Shown in pieces: positions 1 to 5,446 of a DNA stretch of 6,686 nt. The notes beneath the pieces were generated by a model that did not search any database, was not told the DNA's origin, and worked only from the letters and a program-made list of their open reading frames with translations. Made by a program: the position numbers and the translations under genes. Source of the DNA: Beijerinckiaceae bacterium (lineage in GTDB: Bacteria > Pseudomonadota > Alphaproteobacteria > Rhizobiales > Beijerinckiaceae); NCBI GenBank assembly GCA_947458675.1, contig CANHAW010000121.1, forward strand, positions 1 through 6,686, written 5' to 3'. How positions within the stretch are numbered: the first letter of the stretch is position 1; the number at the start of each line of letters is the position of its first letter.

Positions 1-26
1 AATCTTTCCTACACGACCTTCCGATC
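1..26 (+). other. Illumina adapter remnant at contig end
   Basis: The first 26 bases read as the 3' part of the Illumina TruSeq/universal read-1 adapter, with TCTTTCC, TACACGAC and CTTCCGATC in the same order. Relative to the adapter as I remember it, there is one substitution near the start, one C missing from the CCC run and three bases missing between GAC and CTTCC. In the minus frame of the large-subunit gene this replaces the expected glycine-rich continuation (DVGG[GS]FG) with an unrelated SEGRVGKI. I conclude the assembly ends here in untrimmed adapter, and that genuine genomic sequence begins at about base 25-30. Confidence 0.87.
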
Positions 27-783
27 CGCCGACATCGAGCTCAATGTAATCCACCGCTGTTTCGGGCAGATTCATCATTTTCGCCATGGCCGCCCGGTTG
101 AAGAACGGCAATTTGGCAGCGCCCGAGACGGTGAGGCGCCCCAATTGTGCGTCCCATTCCGCCAGCAGTCCACGCGTTTCCATCGGCAGTGCAGTTTGCC
201 TTTGCGTCGAAAACTGATCGCGGATCACATAATGCGCAGACTTGAAGGCCGCATCGACATCGCCCTTTTCCGCATTAAATACGGATGCAACATTGCTGGG
301 CGTATCTTCGAACAATTTGACTTTATCGGCTCGGGCTGTCTGGCAATCGACTACAGCCGGCAATTGTTCGATATCGACAAGAATGGCCTGAAGCGCGTCT
401 TCCGCCAATTCCGGCGTATCGGCCAGAACCATGGCAAGTGGCTCACCGAAATATCGAACGCGACCGCGCGCGATAATGGGCTGCGCATAGGGGCCAATCG
501 TCGGATTGGGACGACGAAACGGAATCGTCGGCAATTCAGCGCCAATATCATCGGCTGTTATGACGGCATGGACACCCGGCATGGCCAGCGCGGCAGAGGC
601 ATCGATCTTGCGAATGATGCCATGGCCGACCGCGCTTCTGACAAAGGCTGCATGCCATTGACCGTCGCGGGCAATATCATCGAGATATGTCCCCTCACCA
701 CGCAGGAAGCGATAATCTTCCACACGTTCGATATGCGCGCCGATATAGGTATTGCTTGTGTGCGAATGGGCTTGCGGCTTCAT
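1..783 (-). CDS. Molybdopterin-binding large subunit, xanthine/CO dehydrogenase family (partial, N-terminal part)
   Basis: Large catalytic subunit of a three-subunit molybdenum hydroxylase, which inserts water-derived oxygen into its substrate at a molybdopterin-cytosine-dinucleotide centre; expected to be cytoplasmic. About 261 codons are readable out of the roughly 750-800 usual for the family. The N-terminus has the family signature ERVEDYRFLRGEGTYLDD (residues 19-36), then RYFGEPLAMVLADT near 110-123, and DVGG at 250-253, where family members continue into a glycine-rich molybdopterin-contacting stretch. The reading beyond residue 253 is adapter-derived and should be discarded. The ATG at 783 overlaps the stop of the small-subunit gene (ATGA), and AGGGAG lies about 10 bases upstream, so the start is secure and translation is probably coupled. 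The active-site loop that separates CO dehydrogenase (CoxL form I) from aldehyde or N-heterocycle hydroxylases is not in the window, so the substrate is unknown. Confidence 0.93.
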   Translation of the reverse strand, partial: MKPQAHSHTSNTYIGAHIERVEDYRFLRGEGTYLDDIARDGQWHAAFVRSAVGHGIIRKIDASAALAMPGVHAVITADDIGAELPTIPFRRPNPTIGPYAQPIIARGRVRYFGEPLAMVLADTPELAEDALQAILVDIEQLPAVVDCQTARADKVKLFEDTPSNVASVFNAEKGDVDAAFKSAHYVIRDQFSTQRQTALPMETRGLLAEWDAQLGRLTVSGAAKLPFFNRAAMAKMMNLPETAVDYIELDVGGSEGRVGKI

Positions 784-1259
784 GCTTTTTCACTCCCTGC
801 CTGATAGGCGGAGCGCGCATCGAGAGCGGCCTCGACAATGGTCACATAGCCAGTGCAGCGGCAAATATTGCCCGAAATGACATCGCGGATGCGCTCTTCG
901 GTGGCATTGGGTTCCTGACTCAGCAGCGCATGCAAGGTGGTCAGCATGCCCGGCGTGCAAAATCCGCATTGCAAAGCGTGATGATGTTTGAAGGCCTGCT
1001 GCAGCGGCGAAAGGCCTTCTGCGGGCGAAAGACCTTCAACCGTGACGATCTTCGAATTTTCAGCTTGCACCGCCAAGGTCAGGCAGGAGCGGACAGCTTC
1101 GCCATCCATAATGACAGTGCAAGCACCGCAAACGCCATGCTCACAGGCCACATGCGTGCCAGTGAGCTTGAGTTCGTGACGCAAACAATCGGCGAGCGTC
1201 ATGCGCGGTTGGACATTGACACTGACCTTGCGGCCATTGACTTCGAACTGAGTGGCCAT
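780..1259 (-). CDS. [2Fe-2S] small subunit, xanthine/CO dehydrogenase family
   Basis: Iron-sulfur subunit (159 aa, the usual length) that carries electrons from the molybdenum centre to the FAD subunit. The N-terminal plant-ferredoxin-like domain has C39, C44 and C47 in CEHGVCGACTV, plus C59. The C-terminal four-helix domain holds the second cluster with C98 and C101 (QCGFC) and C133 and C135 (ICRCTGY). All eight cluster cysteines are present, so the protein should be functional. The ATG at 1259 is preferred over an in-frame ATG about 150 bases further upstream, because family members begin at this point, GAGGT sits a few bases before it, and the stop of the FAD-subunit gene lies just one base before it. 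The longer reading would run through the 3' end of that gene. The stop overlaps the large-subunit start. Similar to CoxS, CutS, QorS or NdhS; the sequence alone does not choose among them. Confidence 0.96.
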   Translation of the reverse strand: MATQFEVNGRKVSVNVQPRMTLADCLRHELKLTGTHVACEHGVCGACTVIMDGEAVRSCLTLAVQAENSKIVTVEGLSPAEGLSPLQQAFKHHHALQCGFCTPGMLTTLHALLSQEPNATEERIRDVISGNICRCTGYVTIVEAALDARSAYQAGSEKA

Positions 1260-1260
1260 G

Positions 1261-2124
1261 TTACCTCGCATCAGCTGCAGCCCGCTCCAATGCGCGGGTG
1301 AGCATGGTTCCGACAAGCGCCTTGCGGTAACGCGCGCTTGCATGAATATCGCCGGCAGGATCGACCTCGCCCGATGCGGCTGCAGCTGCAGCGGCAATGG
1401 TTGAAGCATCGACAATTTTGCCGTTCAGTATGGCTTCCGCTGCCTTCAGGCGAACAGGCGTATCTGCGATGGAAAAAGCAGCAATACGAATATTTGCCGC
1501 GCGGCCCTGCGCATCCTGATCGTAAGACAGGGCAATGCCTGCGAGAGCGAAATCGCCACGCCGACGGGAAAATTCCTGAAAGCCATAGCGCCGATTGGAG
1601 GGTCCGGCCGGAATGTGCACGGCAACAATGATCTCATCGGTTTCGAGCGAGGTCATGAGCGGGCCGACAAAAAGATCCTGCGCTGCAATCATGCGCCGTC
1701 CTTTTGGACCCATCGCTTCGATCTGCGCATCAAGTGCCAATGCGACAGCCGGCATTTCCGCCGCCGGATCGGCATGAGCGAGACTGCCGCCAATCGTTCC
1801 GCGATTGCGGACCTGATAATGGGCGACATGTTCGATGGCCTCCGGCAAAAGCGGAATGGCCGCCTTCAGGCGTGGATCGTCCAGAATTTCGCGCCAGCGT
1901 GTCATGGCGCCAATGCGAACGCCCTGCTCCGAGACCTGGATGCCGCGCAATTCCTGGATCTTCTTGAGATCGACCAGCATGGTCGGCTCGGCAAGTCGAA
2001 ACGCCATGATCGGCAAGAAGCTCTGTCCACCCGCAAGTGGGCGCGCGCCTTCAGAGGAAGCCAGCAGGACCACGGCCTCTGCCAGCGTATCGGGGGCGCG
2101 ATATTCGAAATCGGGAAGTTTCAT
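1261..2124 (-). CDS. FAD-binding medium subunit, xanthine/CO dehydrogenase family
   Basis: Flavoprotein subunit (287 aa, normal for CoxM/CutM) that accepts electrons from the iron-sulfur subunit and passes them to an external acceptor. It shows the two FAD-binding signatures of the vanillyl-alcohol-oxidase-type fold in this family: LAGGQSFLP at residues 30-38 and TIGGSLAHADPAAEMP at 110-125. The CODH-type C-terminal domain covers about residues 175-287, starting near YGFQEFSRRRGDFALA. No key segment is missing. The gene follows the decarboxylase-like gene by 58 bases and is one base from the small-subunit start, giving medium-small-large order as in many cox-like operons. Its own upstream GGGACAGAG is a modest ribosome site. 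The 58-base gap contains no convincing terminator, so cotranscription with the upstream gene is likely. Confidence 0.95.
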   Translation of the reverse strand: MKLPDFEYRAPDTLAEAVVLLASSEGARPLAGGQSFLPIMAFRLAEPTMLVDLKKIQELRGIQVSEQGVRIGAMTRWREILDDPRLKAAIPLLPEAIEHVAHYQVRNRGTIGGSLAHADPAAEMPAVALALDAQIEAMGPKGRRMIAAQDLFVGPLMTSLETDEIIVAVHIPAGPSNRRYGFQEFSRRRGDFALAGIALSYDQDAQGRAANIRIAAFSIADTPVRLKAAEAILNGKIVDASTIAAAAAAASGEVDPAGDIHASARYRKALVGTMLTRALERAAADAR

Positions 2125-2182
2125 CTCTGTCCCATCGATTGCAAGATTTTCAAATCAGCAGATCTATGCCGGTTCCCAATTC

Positions 2183-3169
2183 TCAAACGCGGAACACATG
2201 CCCGCGCTTGTGGCCTTGATCGACCTTGAGGAACAATTCATCCAGCGGAATACGCCGACTGATCAGCCCCTGCTCGTGCGAAAAGCCAACGAGCATATCG
2301 AGCTGTTTGGCGTTCTTTTCAGTGATCCCGTATTCCCACGGATCGGATCCCAAAATCTCTTCCTGCTCTTCCCAGGCCTCACGATACCAGGCCACAGGCG
2401 CAATGCGCGGATTTTCCATCCGCCTCATGCCAAGCCGCTTGGCTTCGTTGAAGGCATTATACAGGTTGAGCGGCACCCAAGGATGCTCGTCGACGATTTC
2501 TTTCTTGATCCCCATCACATGCATGATCGGGAAGATCTGGGTGCGCTTGTAGAAAGCGATTTCTTCTTCCTTGTAATTTGGAAAGAGCCGGCCGACGCGC
2601 GGATCTTTGTCGATCAAGGGCTGAATGAGATCGGGATGGATCAAGGCATCCAGCTCACCTTCGGCAAGCATGGTCTCAACCGATTGATCGTCGCGCACGC
2701 GCTGCAGCTTGAGGCCCGGCGGCGGCGTGAAATCGATCGCCTCAGCCAATTCTGTATACCATTCGATCGATTTGAACGGTACGCCATATTCATGCTCAAG
2801 CAATCCGCGCAGCCACAGGATGGCGCTCGATTGATATTGCTTCAGGCCGATTTTCTTGCCGATGAGATCCTTCGGCTCCCGAATGCCCTTCGTCGTATTG
2901 ATGAAGACAAAACCGTGGCGGAAACGGCGATGCAGAAACACCGGGATCGCCTCAAAGGCAAAACCCTTGTCTTTCGATGCAATATAGGAAGAGCAGGAAA
3001 CTTCGGCGACATCGAAATCGCGATTGCGCAGGAAGCGCCAATGGCGTGTGGTCGAGTCCATTGCGGTGAGCACGTTGAGCTCAATGCCGTCGGGCTGAAC
3101 CAGCCCCTCTTTCAGGGCGCGGGTGATCTCGTAATCCCCCATGGCGAGCGTCAGCTTCAACTTGCTCAT
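2183..3169 (-). CDS. 4,5-dihydroxyphthalate decarboxylase-like protein (periplasmic-binding-protein fold, cytoplasmic)
   Basis: A 328-aa protein resembling the 4,5-dihydroxyphthalate decarboxylase (Pht5-type) family, which is related in fold to ABC-transporter solute receptors of the NMT1/SsuA kind. Recognisable family features are the opening KLKLTLAMGDYEITRALKEG, the FDVAEVSCSSYI region (52-63), PVFLHRRFRHGFVFINTTKGIREPKDLIGKKIG (76-108) and the YQSSAILWLRGLLEHEYGV region (112-130). There is no signal peptide or lipobox, which favours a cytoplasmic enzyme over a transporter receptor. The start at 3169 is chosen because GGGAG lies 6-10 bases upstream; the in-frame ATG four codons earlier overlaps that ribosome site, and the longest reading starts in a low-quality arginine- and proline-rich extension. 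It is the first gene of the operon with the molybdenum hydroxylase, which suggests consecutive steps on a ring carboxylate. Members of this family are often over-annotated, so the exact substrate is uncertain. Confidence 0.82.
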   Translation of the reverse strand: MSKLKLTLAMGDYEITRALKEGLVQPDGIELNVLTAMDSTTRHWRFLRNRDFDVAEVSCSSYIASKDKGFAFEAIPVFLHRRFRHGFVFINTTKGIREPKDLIGKKIGLKQYQSSAILWLRGLLEHEYGVPFKSIEWYTELAEAIDFTPPPGLKLQRVRDDQSVETMLAEGELDALIHPDLIQPLIDKDPRVGRLFPNYKEEEIAFYKRTQIFPIMHVMGIKKEIVDEHPWVPLNLYNAFNEAKRLGMRRMENPRIAPVAWYREAWEEQEEILGSDPWEYGITEKNAKQLDMLVGFSHEQGLISRRIPLDELFLKVDQGHKRGHVFRV

Positions 3170-3200
3170 GTCGTCTCCCATTTTTTCCGACTGCGGCGGT

Positions 3201-3241
3201 TCGCGGCGCGCCCTGATTCTGCCTGAAGGCGGAAGCCGCGA
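3201..3241 (-). other. Possible leader hairpin of the minus-strand operon
   Basis: TCGCGGC at 3201-3207 is exactly complementary to GCCGCGA at 3235-3241. A nested CGCC (3209-3212) and GGCG (3228-3231) could extend the stem after a small bulge. The structure would sit in the untranslated leader, ending about 31 bases before the start codon at 3169. There is no U tract after it in the direction of transcription. It may affect mRNA stability or be a chance consequence of GC-rich sequence. Confidence 0.3.
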
Positions 3242-3268
3242 CATCTCTTTTCTTATTTTTTGGATTTC

Positions 3269-3286
3269 CTCCAGAAATGGAACAAT
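3269..3286. promoter_or_regulatory. Candidate operator, copy B
   Basis: The sequence CTCCAGAAATGGAACAAT matches the element at 3426-3443 at 15 of 18 positions, in the same orientation. It keeps both half-sites (TCCA and TGGA) around a 4-base centre that differs, as expected for binding by a dimeric repressor or activator. It lies about 100 bases upstream of the decarboxylase-like start codon, in the region where the minus-strand promoter should be. No strong -35/-10 pair could be fixed next to it. Confidence 0.5.
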
Positions 3287-3403
3287 CGCAACCTTCGAGC
3301 CTGCTCAGGACCACAGCAATTTGCTTGCCCGCGCCGCAAATCTGCCCTCATCAAAGGCCTTCTGCCTGTTTTTTCGCTTCTTTATGGCTGTTTCTGTGCC
3401 CCG

Positions 3404-3432
3404 TTGACGATTGCCGGCGCGCGTGCTCCAAA
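3404..3432 (+). promoter_or_regulatory. Tentative promoter of the plus-strand receptor gene
   Basis: TTGACG at 3404-3409 is close to the sigma-70 -35 consensus. A 17-base spacer leads to TCCAAA at 3427-3432, a poor -10, which overlaps the dyad element; CAAATT two bases further on is an alternative. The position, about 30 bases upstream of the start codon, is reasonable. If right, a protein on the dyad would block polymerase. This rests on pattern alone. Confidence 0.3.
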
Positions 3433-3443
3433 TTTGGAACAAT
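3426..3443. promoter_or_regulatory. Candidate operator, copy A (palindromic)
   Basis: CTCCAAATTTGGAACAAT contains the perfect 12-base palindrome TCCAAATTTGGA at 3427-3438, which extends to 18 bases (3424-3441) with a single mismatched pair. It lies 21 bases before the receptor start codon at 3465 and overlaps the tentative -10. A second copy with 15 of 18 identical bases is at 3269-3286. Similar short AT-centred dyads are bound by many one-component regulators; the family cannot be named from this. Confidence 0.55.
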
Positions 3444-3464
3444 GCTTCAAAGGGGATCTGAAAC

Positions 3465-4481
3465 ATGATGCCGGCAAAAAGCTCCATTGCCCTTCTTCTG
3501 GCCCTGGCACTGCCCATGCCGGTCGCCAGTGCGGCAAATTTCTATGAAGGGAAAAATGTACGTCTGATTGTCGGCAGCGATGTCGGCGGCGGCTTCGATA
3601 CTGTTGCCCGTCTGGTGGCCCGCCATTACGGCCGCCACGTGCCAGGAAACCCGACATTCATCGTGCAGAACATGCCGGGCGCAGGCAGCGCAAAAGCTGC
3701 CGCCTTTGTCTATTCGGCAGCGGAAAAAGACGGGACTATCGTTGCCGCCCTCAACCCCGGCGGTCTTGTCGCGCCGCTTTTCGAAGGCCGCAATACAGGC
3801 TTTGAAGCGGCAAGGTTCCAATATATTGCCAGCGCCGATACGACAGCGCGCGTCTGTTTCACCCTGAAAAATTCCAAGGTGAAAACATTTGCAGATGCGC
3901 AAAAGAATGAAACGGTCATAGGCGCCGGCGCGGTCGGCAGCTCATCCTATGATTATGCACTGATGCATCAGCAGCTGAATGGGGCCAAGTTCAAAGTGGT
4001 CTCGGGCTATAAGGGCATGGCCGATATATTGCTCGCGCTGGAGCGCGGCGAGGTTGATGGGCTCTGCGGCTATGATTGGTCGGGTCTCAAAGCCGTGCGG
4101 CCAAATATGATCAAGGATGGTTTCAATTATCTGCTGCAGGTGACGGTTGAGCCTGTCCCCGAACTCGATGCCATGAATGTCCCCAATGCATCGACATTCG
4201 CAAATAATGAGACGGATCGCGCCGCGCTGGAGCTGATCGCAGGGCAGCAAATGTTCGGCCGCCCCTATGCACTGGCTCCCGAGGTTCCCAAAGATCGGGT
4301 TCAATTATTGCGCGCAGGGTTCGTCGCCATGGCGAAGGACAAGGATTTTCTGATCGATGCCGACAAGCTGCAAATGTCCATCGATGTCGCCTCTGGCGCC
4401 GATGTGCAGGCTTTGATCGAGCGAATGTATGCCGCCCCCAGAGAAGTGGTCGAACGGGCGAAAAAGGCGATCCGCCCTTAA
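3465..4481 (+). CDS. Tripartite tricarboxylate transporter solute receptor (Bug/TctC family), receptor 1
   Basis: Periplasmic extracytoplasmic receptor (338 aa) that binds a carboxylated solute and delivers it to TctA/TctB-type membrane proteins. The Sec signal peptide has hydrophobic core IALLLALALPMPV and probable cleavage after ASA (A23). Family landmarks are VGSDVGGGFDTVARLVARHY (36-55), NMPGAGSAKAA (69-79), GALVGSSS-like ligand loop GAGAVGSSSYDY (153-164) and LERGEVDGLCGYDW (192-205). The mature part has only two cysteines, C131 and C201, which align with C135 and C206 of the receptor at 5447-6466. ATGATG offers two adjacent starts; the first has AGGGG nine bases upstream. It is transcribed alone, away from the hydroxylase operon, and ends at the shared terminator. 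Typical Bug proteins differ in the VDG region, so this belongs to a divergent subgroup. The ligand is unknown. Confidence 0.9.
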   Translation: MMPAKSSIALLLALALPMPVASAANFYEGKNVRLIVGSDVGGGFDTVARLVARHYGRHVPGNPTFIVQNMPGAGSAKAAAFVYSAAEKDGTIVAALNPGGLVAPLFEGRNTGFEAARFQYIASADTTARVCFTLKNSKVKTFADAQKNETVIGAGAVGSSSYDYALMHQQLNGAKFKVVSGYKGMADILLALERGEVDGLCGYDWSGLKAVRPNMIKDGFNYLLQVTVEPVPELDAMNVPNASTFANNETDRAALELIAGQQMFGRPYALAPEVPKDRVQLLRAGFVAMAKDKDFLIDADKLQMSIDVASGADVQALIERMYAAPREVVERAKKAIRP

Positions 4482-4491
4482 GCGGATCGCC
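4466..4491. terminator. Bidirectional intrinsic terminator between converging genes
   Basis: GGCGATCCGC (4466-4475) and GCGGATCGCC (4482-4491) form a perfect 10-bp stem around the 6-base loop CCTTAA. On the plus strand it is followed by GTTCTTT; on the minus strand it is followed by five Us (AAAAA at 4461-4465). The left arm encodes the last residues of receptor 1 and the loop contains its stop codon; the amidohydrolase stop at 4498-4500 is only six bases away on the other side. One hairpin therefore can end both transcripts. Confidence 0.85.
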
Positions 4492-4497
4492 GTTCTT

Positions 4498-5406
4498 TCA
4501 GGCCGGCCCAAAACCAAACATGCGAGCCGGATTATCGACCAGAATTTTCTTCCGGATCACCGGGTCTGGGGCGATGACGGCCAAGAGGTCGAGAAGATCG
4601 CCCTCATTGGGCGTGCGGCCGGGCGTGAATGTATTGCCATGCGGCCAATCCGTGCCCCAGATCACGCGATCGGGCGCAACATCGATCACGGCCTGCGCAA
4701 AGGGCACCATATCCATGAATGGCAGACTGCCCTCGACGCGGGCTTTGGGCACAGCACTGATTTTGTCGAGACTGCAAAGCTTCACCCAGAAGCGATCGTC
4801 TTTCAACAGATCGAGAAGAAGCTTGAATGCCTGTTGATCCAGCCCATCGCCCCCACGAACCCGCGCCATATGGTCGATGATCGTCACAACCGGCAATGAG
4901 CGAATGTATTTTTCGTGGTCAATGAGATCTTTCGGATCGACATGGAGATCGAGAATCCAGTCGCGCTTGCGCAGGACTGGCAGATGAGCGGTGAGATATT
5001 CCTCGCTGCCGGGCCTGTCGTCCATCAGGTGAAAACGAGCGCCCCGGAAGCCGCCCGCTGTCAATTCATCCAATGCCTTGTCATCGAAACTGGGATCGAT
5101 ATTGGCGATGCCGCGAGCTGAATCACCCAATTGCTCAATCGCATCCAGAATGACCCGGTTATCGCAACCATGTGCGGTCGGCGTCACAAAAACCACGCGG
5201 CTCAAACCCGTGATCTTTTGCATATTGCGATAATGTTCCAAAGGCGCGGCAGGCGGCGTATAGCGGCGCGATTCCGAATAGGGAAAAAGATCCGGCGGCC
5301 CAAAAATATGGGCGTGCGTATCGCAGGCGCCGGGCGGCAGGGTCCAATTTGGTGTGCGCGTATTAGGATCCGCACCAAGGCTCACCGGCAATCTTTTCTG
5401 CGACAT
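4498..5406 (-). CDS. LigI-like amidohydrolase (2-pyrone-4,6-dicarboxylate hydrolase family)
   Basis: A 302-aa cytoplasmic TIM-barrel amidohydrolase of the amidohydrolase_2 type, closest by eye to LigI, which hydrolyses 2-pyrone-4,6-dicarboxylate in protocatechuate and lignin-derived aromatic breakdown. Visible catalytic landmarks are DTHAH with H31 and H33, IIDHMAR with H179, and GTDWPH (251-256) with D253. Y49 and R124 match LigI substrate-binding positions as I recall them, but LigI Y156 and R217 correspond to H155 and K215, and the R130 position falls on D130/R131, so the substrate may differ. The start at 5406 is chosen because GAGAGGA lies nine bases upstream; an in-frame ATG three codons earlier directly abuts that site, and a longer reading has an implausible basic extension inside the upstream gene. 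It follows receptor 2 by 40 bases, probably in the same operon. Related decarboxylases (for example 3,6-dihydroxypicolinate decarboxylase) share this fold and are an alternative. Confidence 0.85.
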   Translation of the reverse strand: MSQKRLPVSLGADPNTRTPNWTLPPGACDTHAHIFGPPDLFPYSESRRYTPPAAPLEHYRNMQKITGLSRVVFVTPTAHGCDNRVILDAIEQLGDSARGIANIDPSFDDKALDELTAGGFRGARFHLMDDRPGSEEYLTAHLPVLRKRDWILDLHVDPKDLIDHEKYIRSLPVVTIIDHMARVRGGDGLDQQAFKLLLDLLKDDRFWVKLCSLDKISAVPKARVEGSLPFMDMVPFAQAVIDVAPDRVIWGTDWPHGNTFTPGRTPNEGDLLDLLAVIAPDPVIRKKILVDNPARMFGFGPA

Positions 5407-5446
5407 GGGATTCATTCCTCTCGTTTTTATTGTTTTGACTGCCGCA

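Larger units (their letters stand above)
3170..3464. promoter_or_regulatory. Divergent intergenic control region
   Basis: About 295 bases lie between the divergently transcribed decarboxylase/hydroxylase operon and the receptor gene. I see no credible gene here. The region contains two copies of a dyad element (3269-3286 and 3426-3443), a possible promoter for the receptor gene, several T-rich tracts (for example 3247-3260 and 3369-3374) and a potential hairpin in the minus-strand leader (3201-3241). A weak 4-bp stem followed by six Ts at 3355-3374 is too small to call a terminator. The arrangement suits a local regulator controlling both directions; no regulator gene is in the window. Confidence 0.7.

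Noticed and set aside
1..24. A novel SEGRVGKI variant of the large-subunit glycine motif
   Set aside because: The underlying bases match sequencing adapter, so the apparent variant is an artefact.
145..1301. Plus-strand open frames at 145-804 and 687-1301
   Set aside because: They are antisense to the molybdopterin and iron-sulfur subunits, whose motifs are unmistakable. Their translations have no coherent domain pattern.
1260..1415. N-terminal extension of the iron-sulfur subunit from an ATG at 1415
   Set aside because: It would run inside the 3' end of the FAD-subunit gene and lacks family similarity; the start at 1259 has a ribosome site and normal family length.
2125..2182. Terminator or promoter between the decarboxylase-like and FAD-subunit genes
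   Set aside because: Only a 5-bp A/T-rich inverted repeat (GATTT/AAATC) is visible and there is no good -35/-10 pair, so cotranscription is the simpler reading.
2230..2237. Further operator half-sites: GGAACAAT at 2230 and ATTGTTCC at 6540
   Set aside because: Both lie inside C-terminal coding sequence and lack the second half-site at the right spacing; they are likely chance.
1835..3226. A 463-codon open frame on the plus strand, antisense to the decarboxylase-like and FAD-subunit genes
   Set aside because: It overlaps two genes with clear family motifs, has no ribosome site or recognisable domain, and crosses their intergenic gap. Such antisense openness follows from codon bias in the true genes.
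3355..3374. AGGC-loop-GCCT followed by six Ts as an attenuator of receptor 1
   Set aside because: The stem has only four base pairs, and it probably lies upstream of the likely transcription start.
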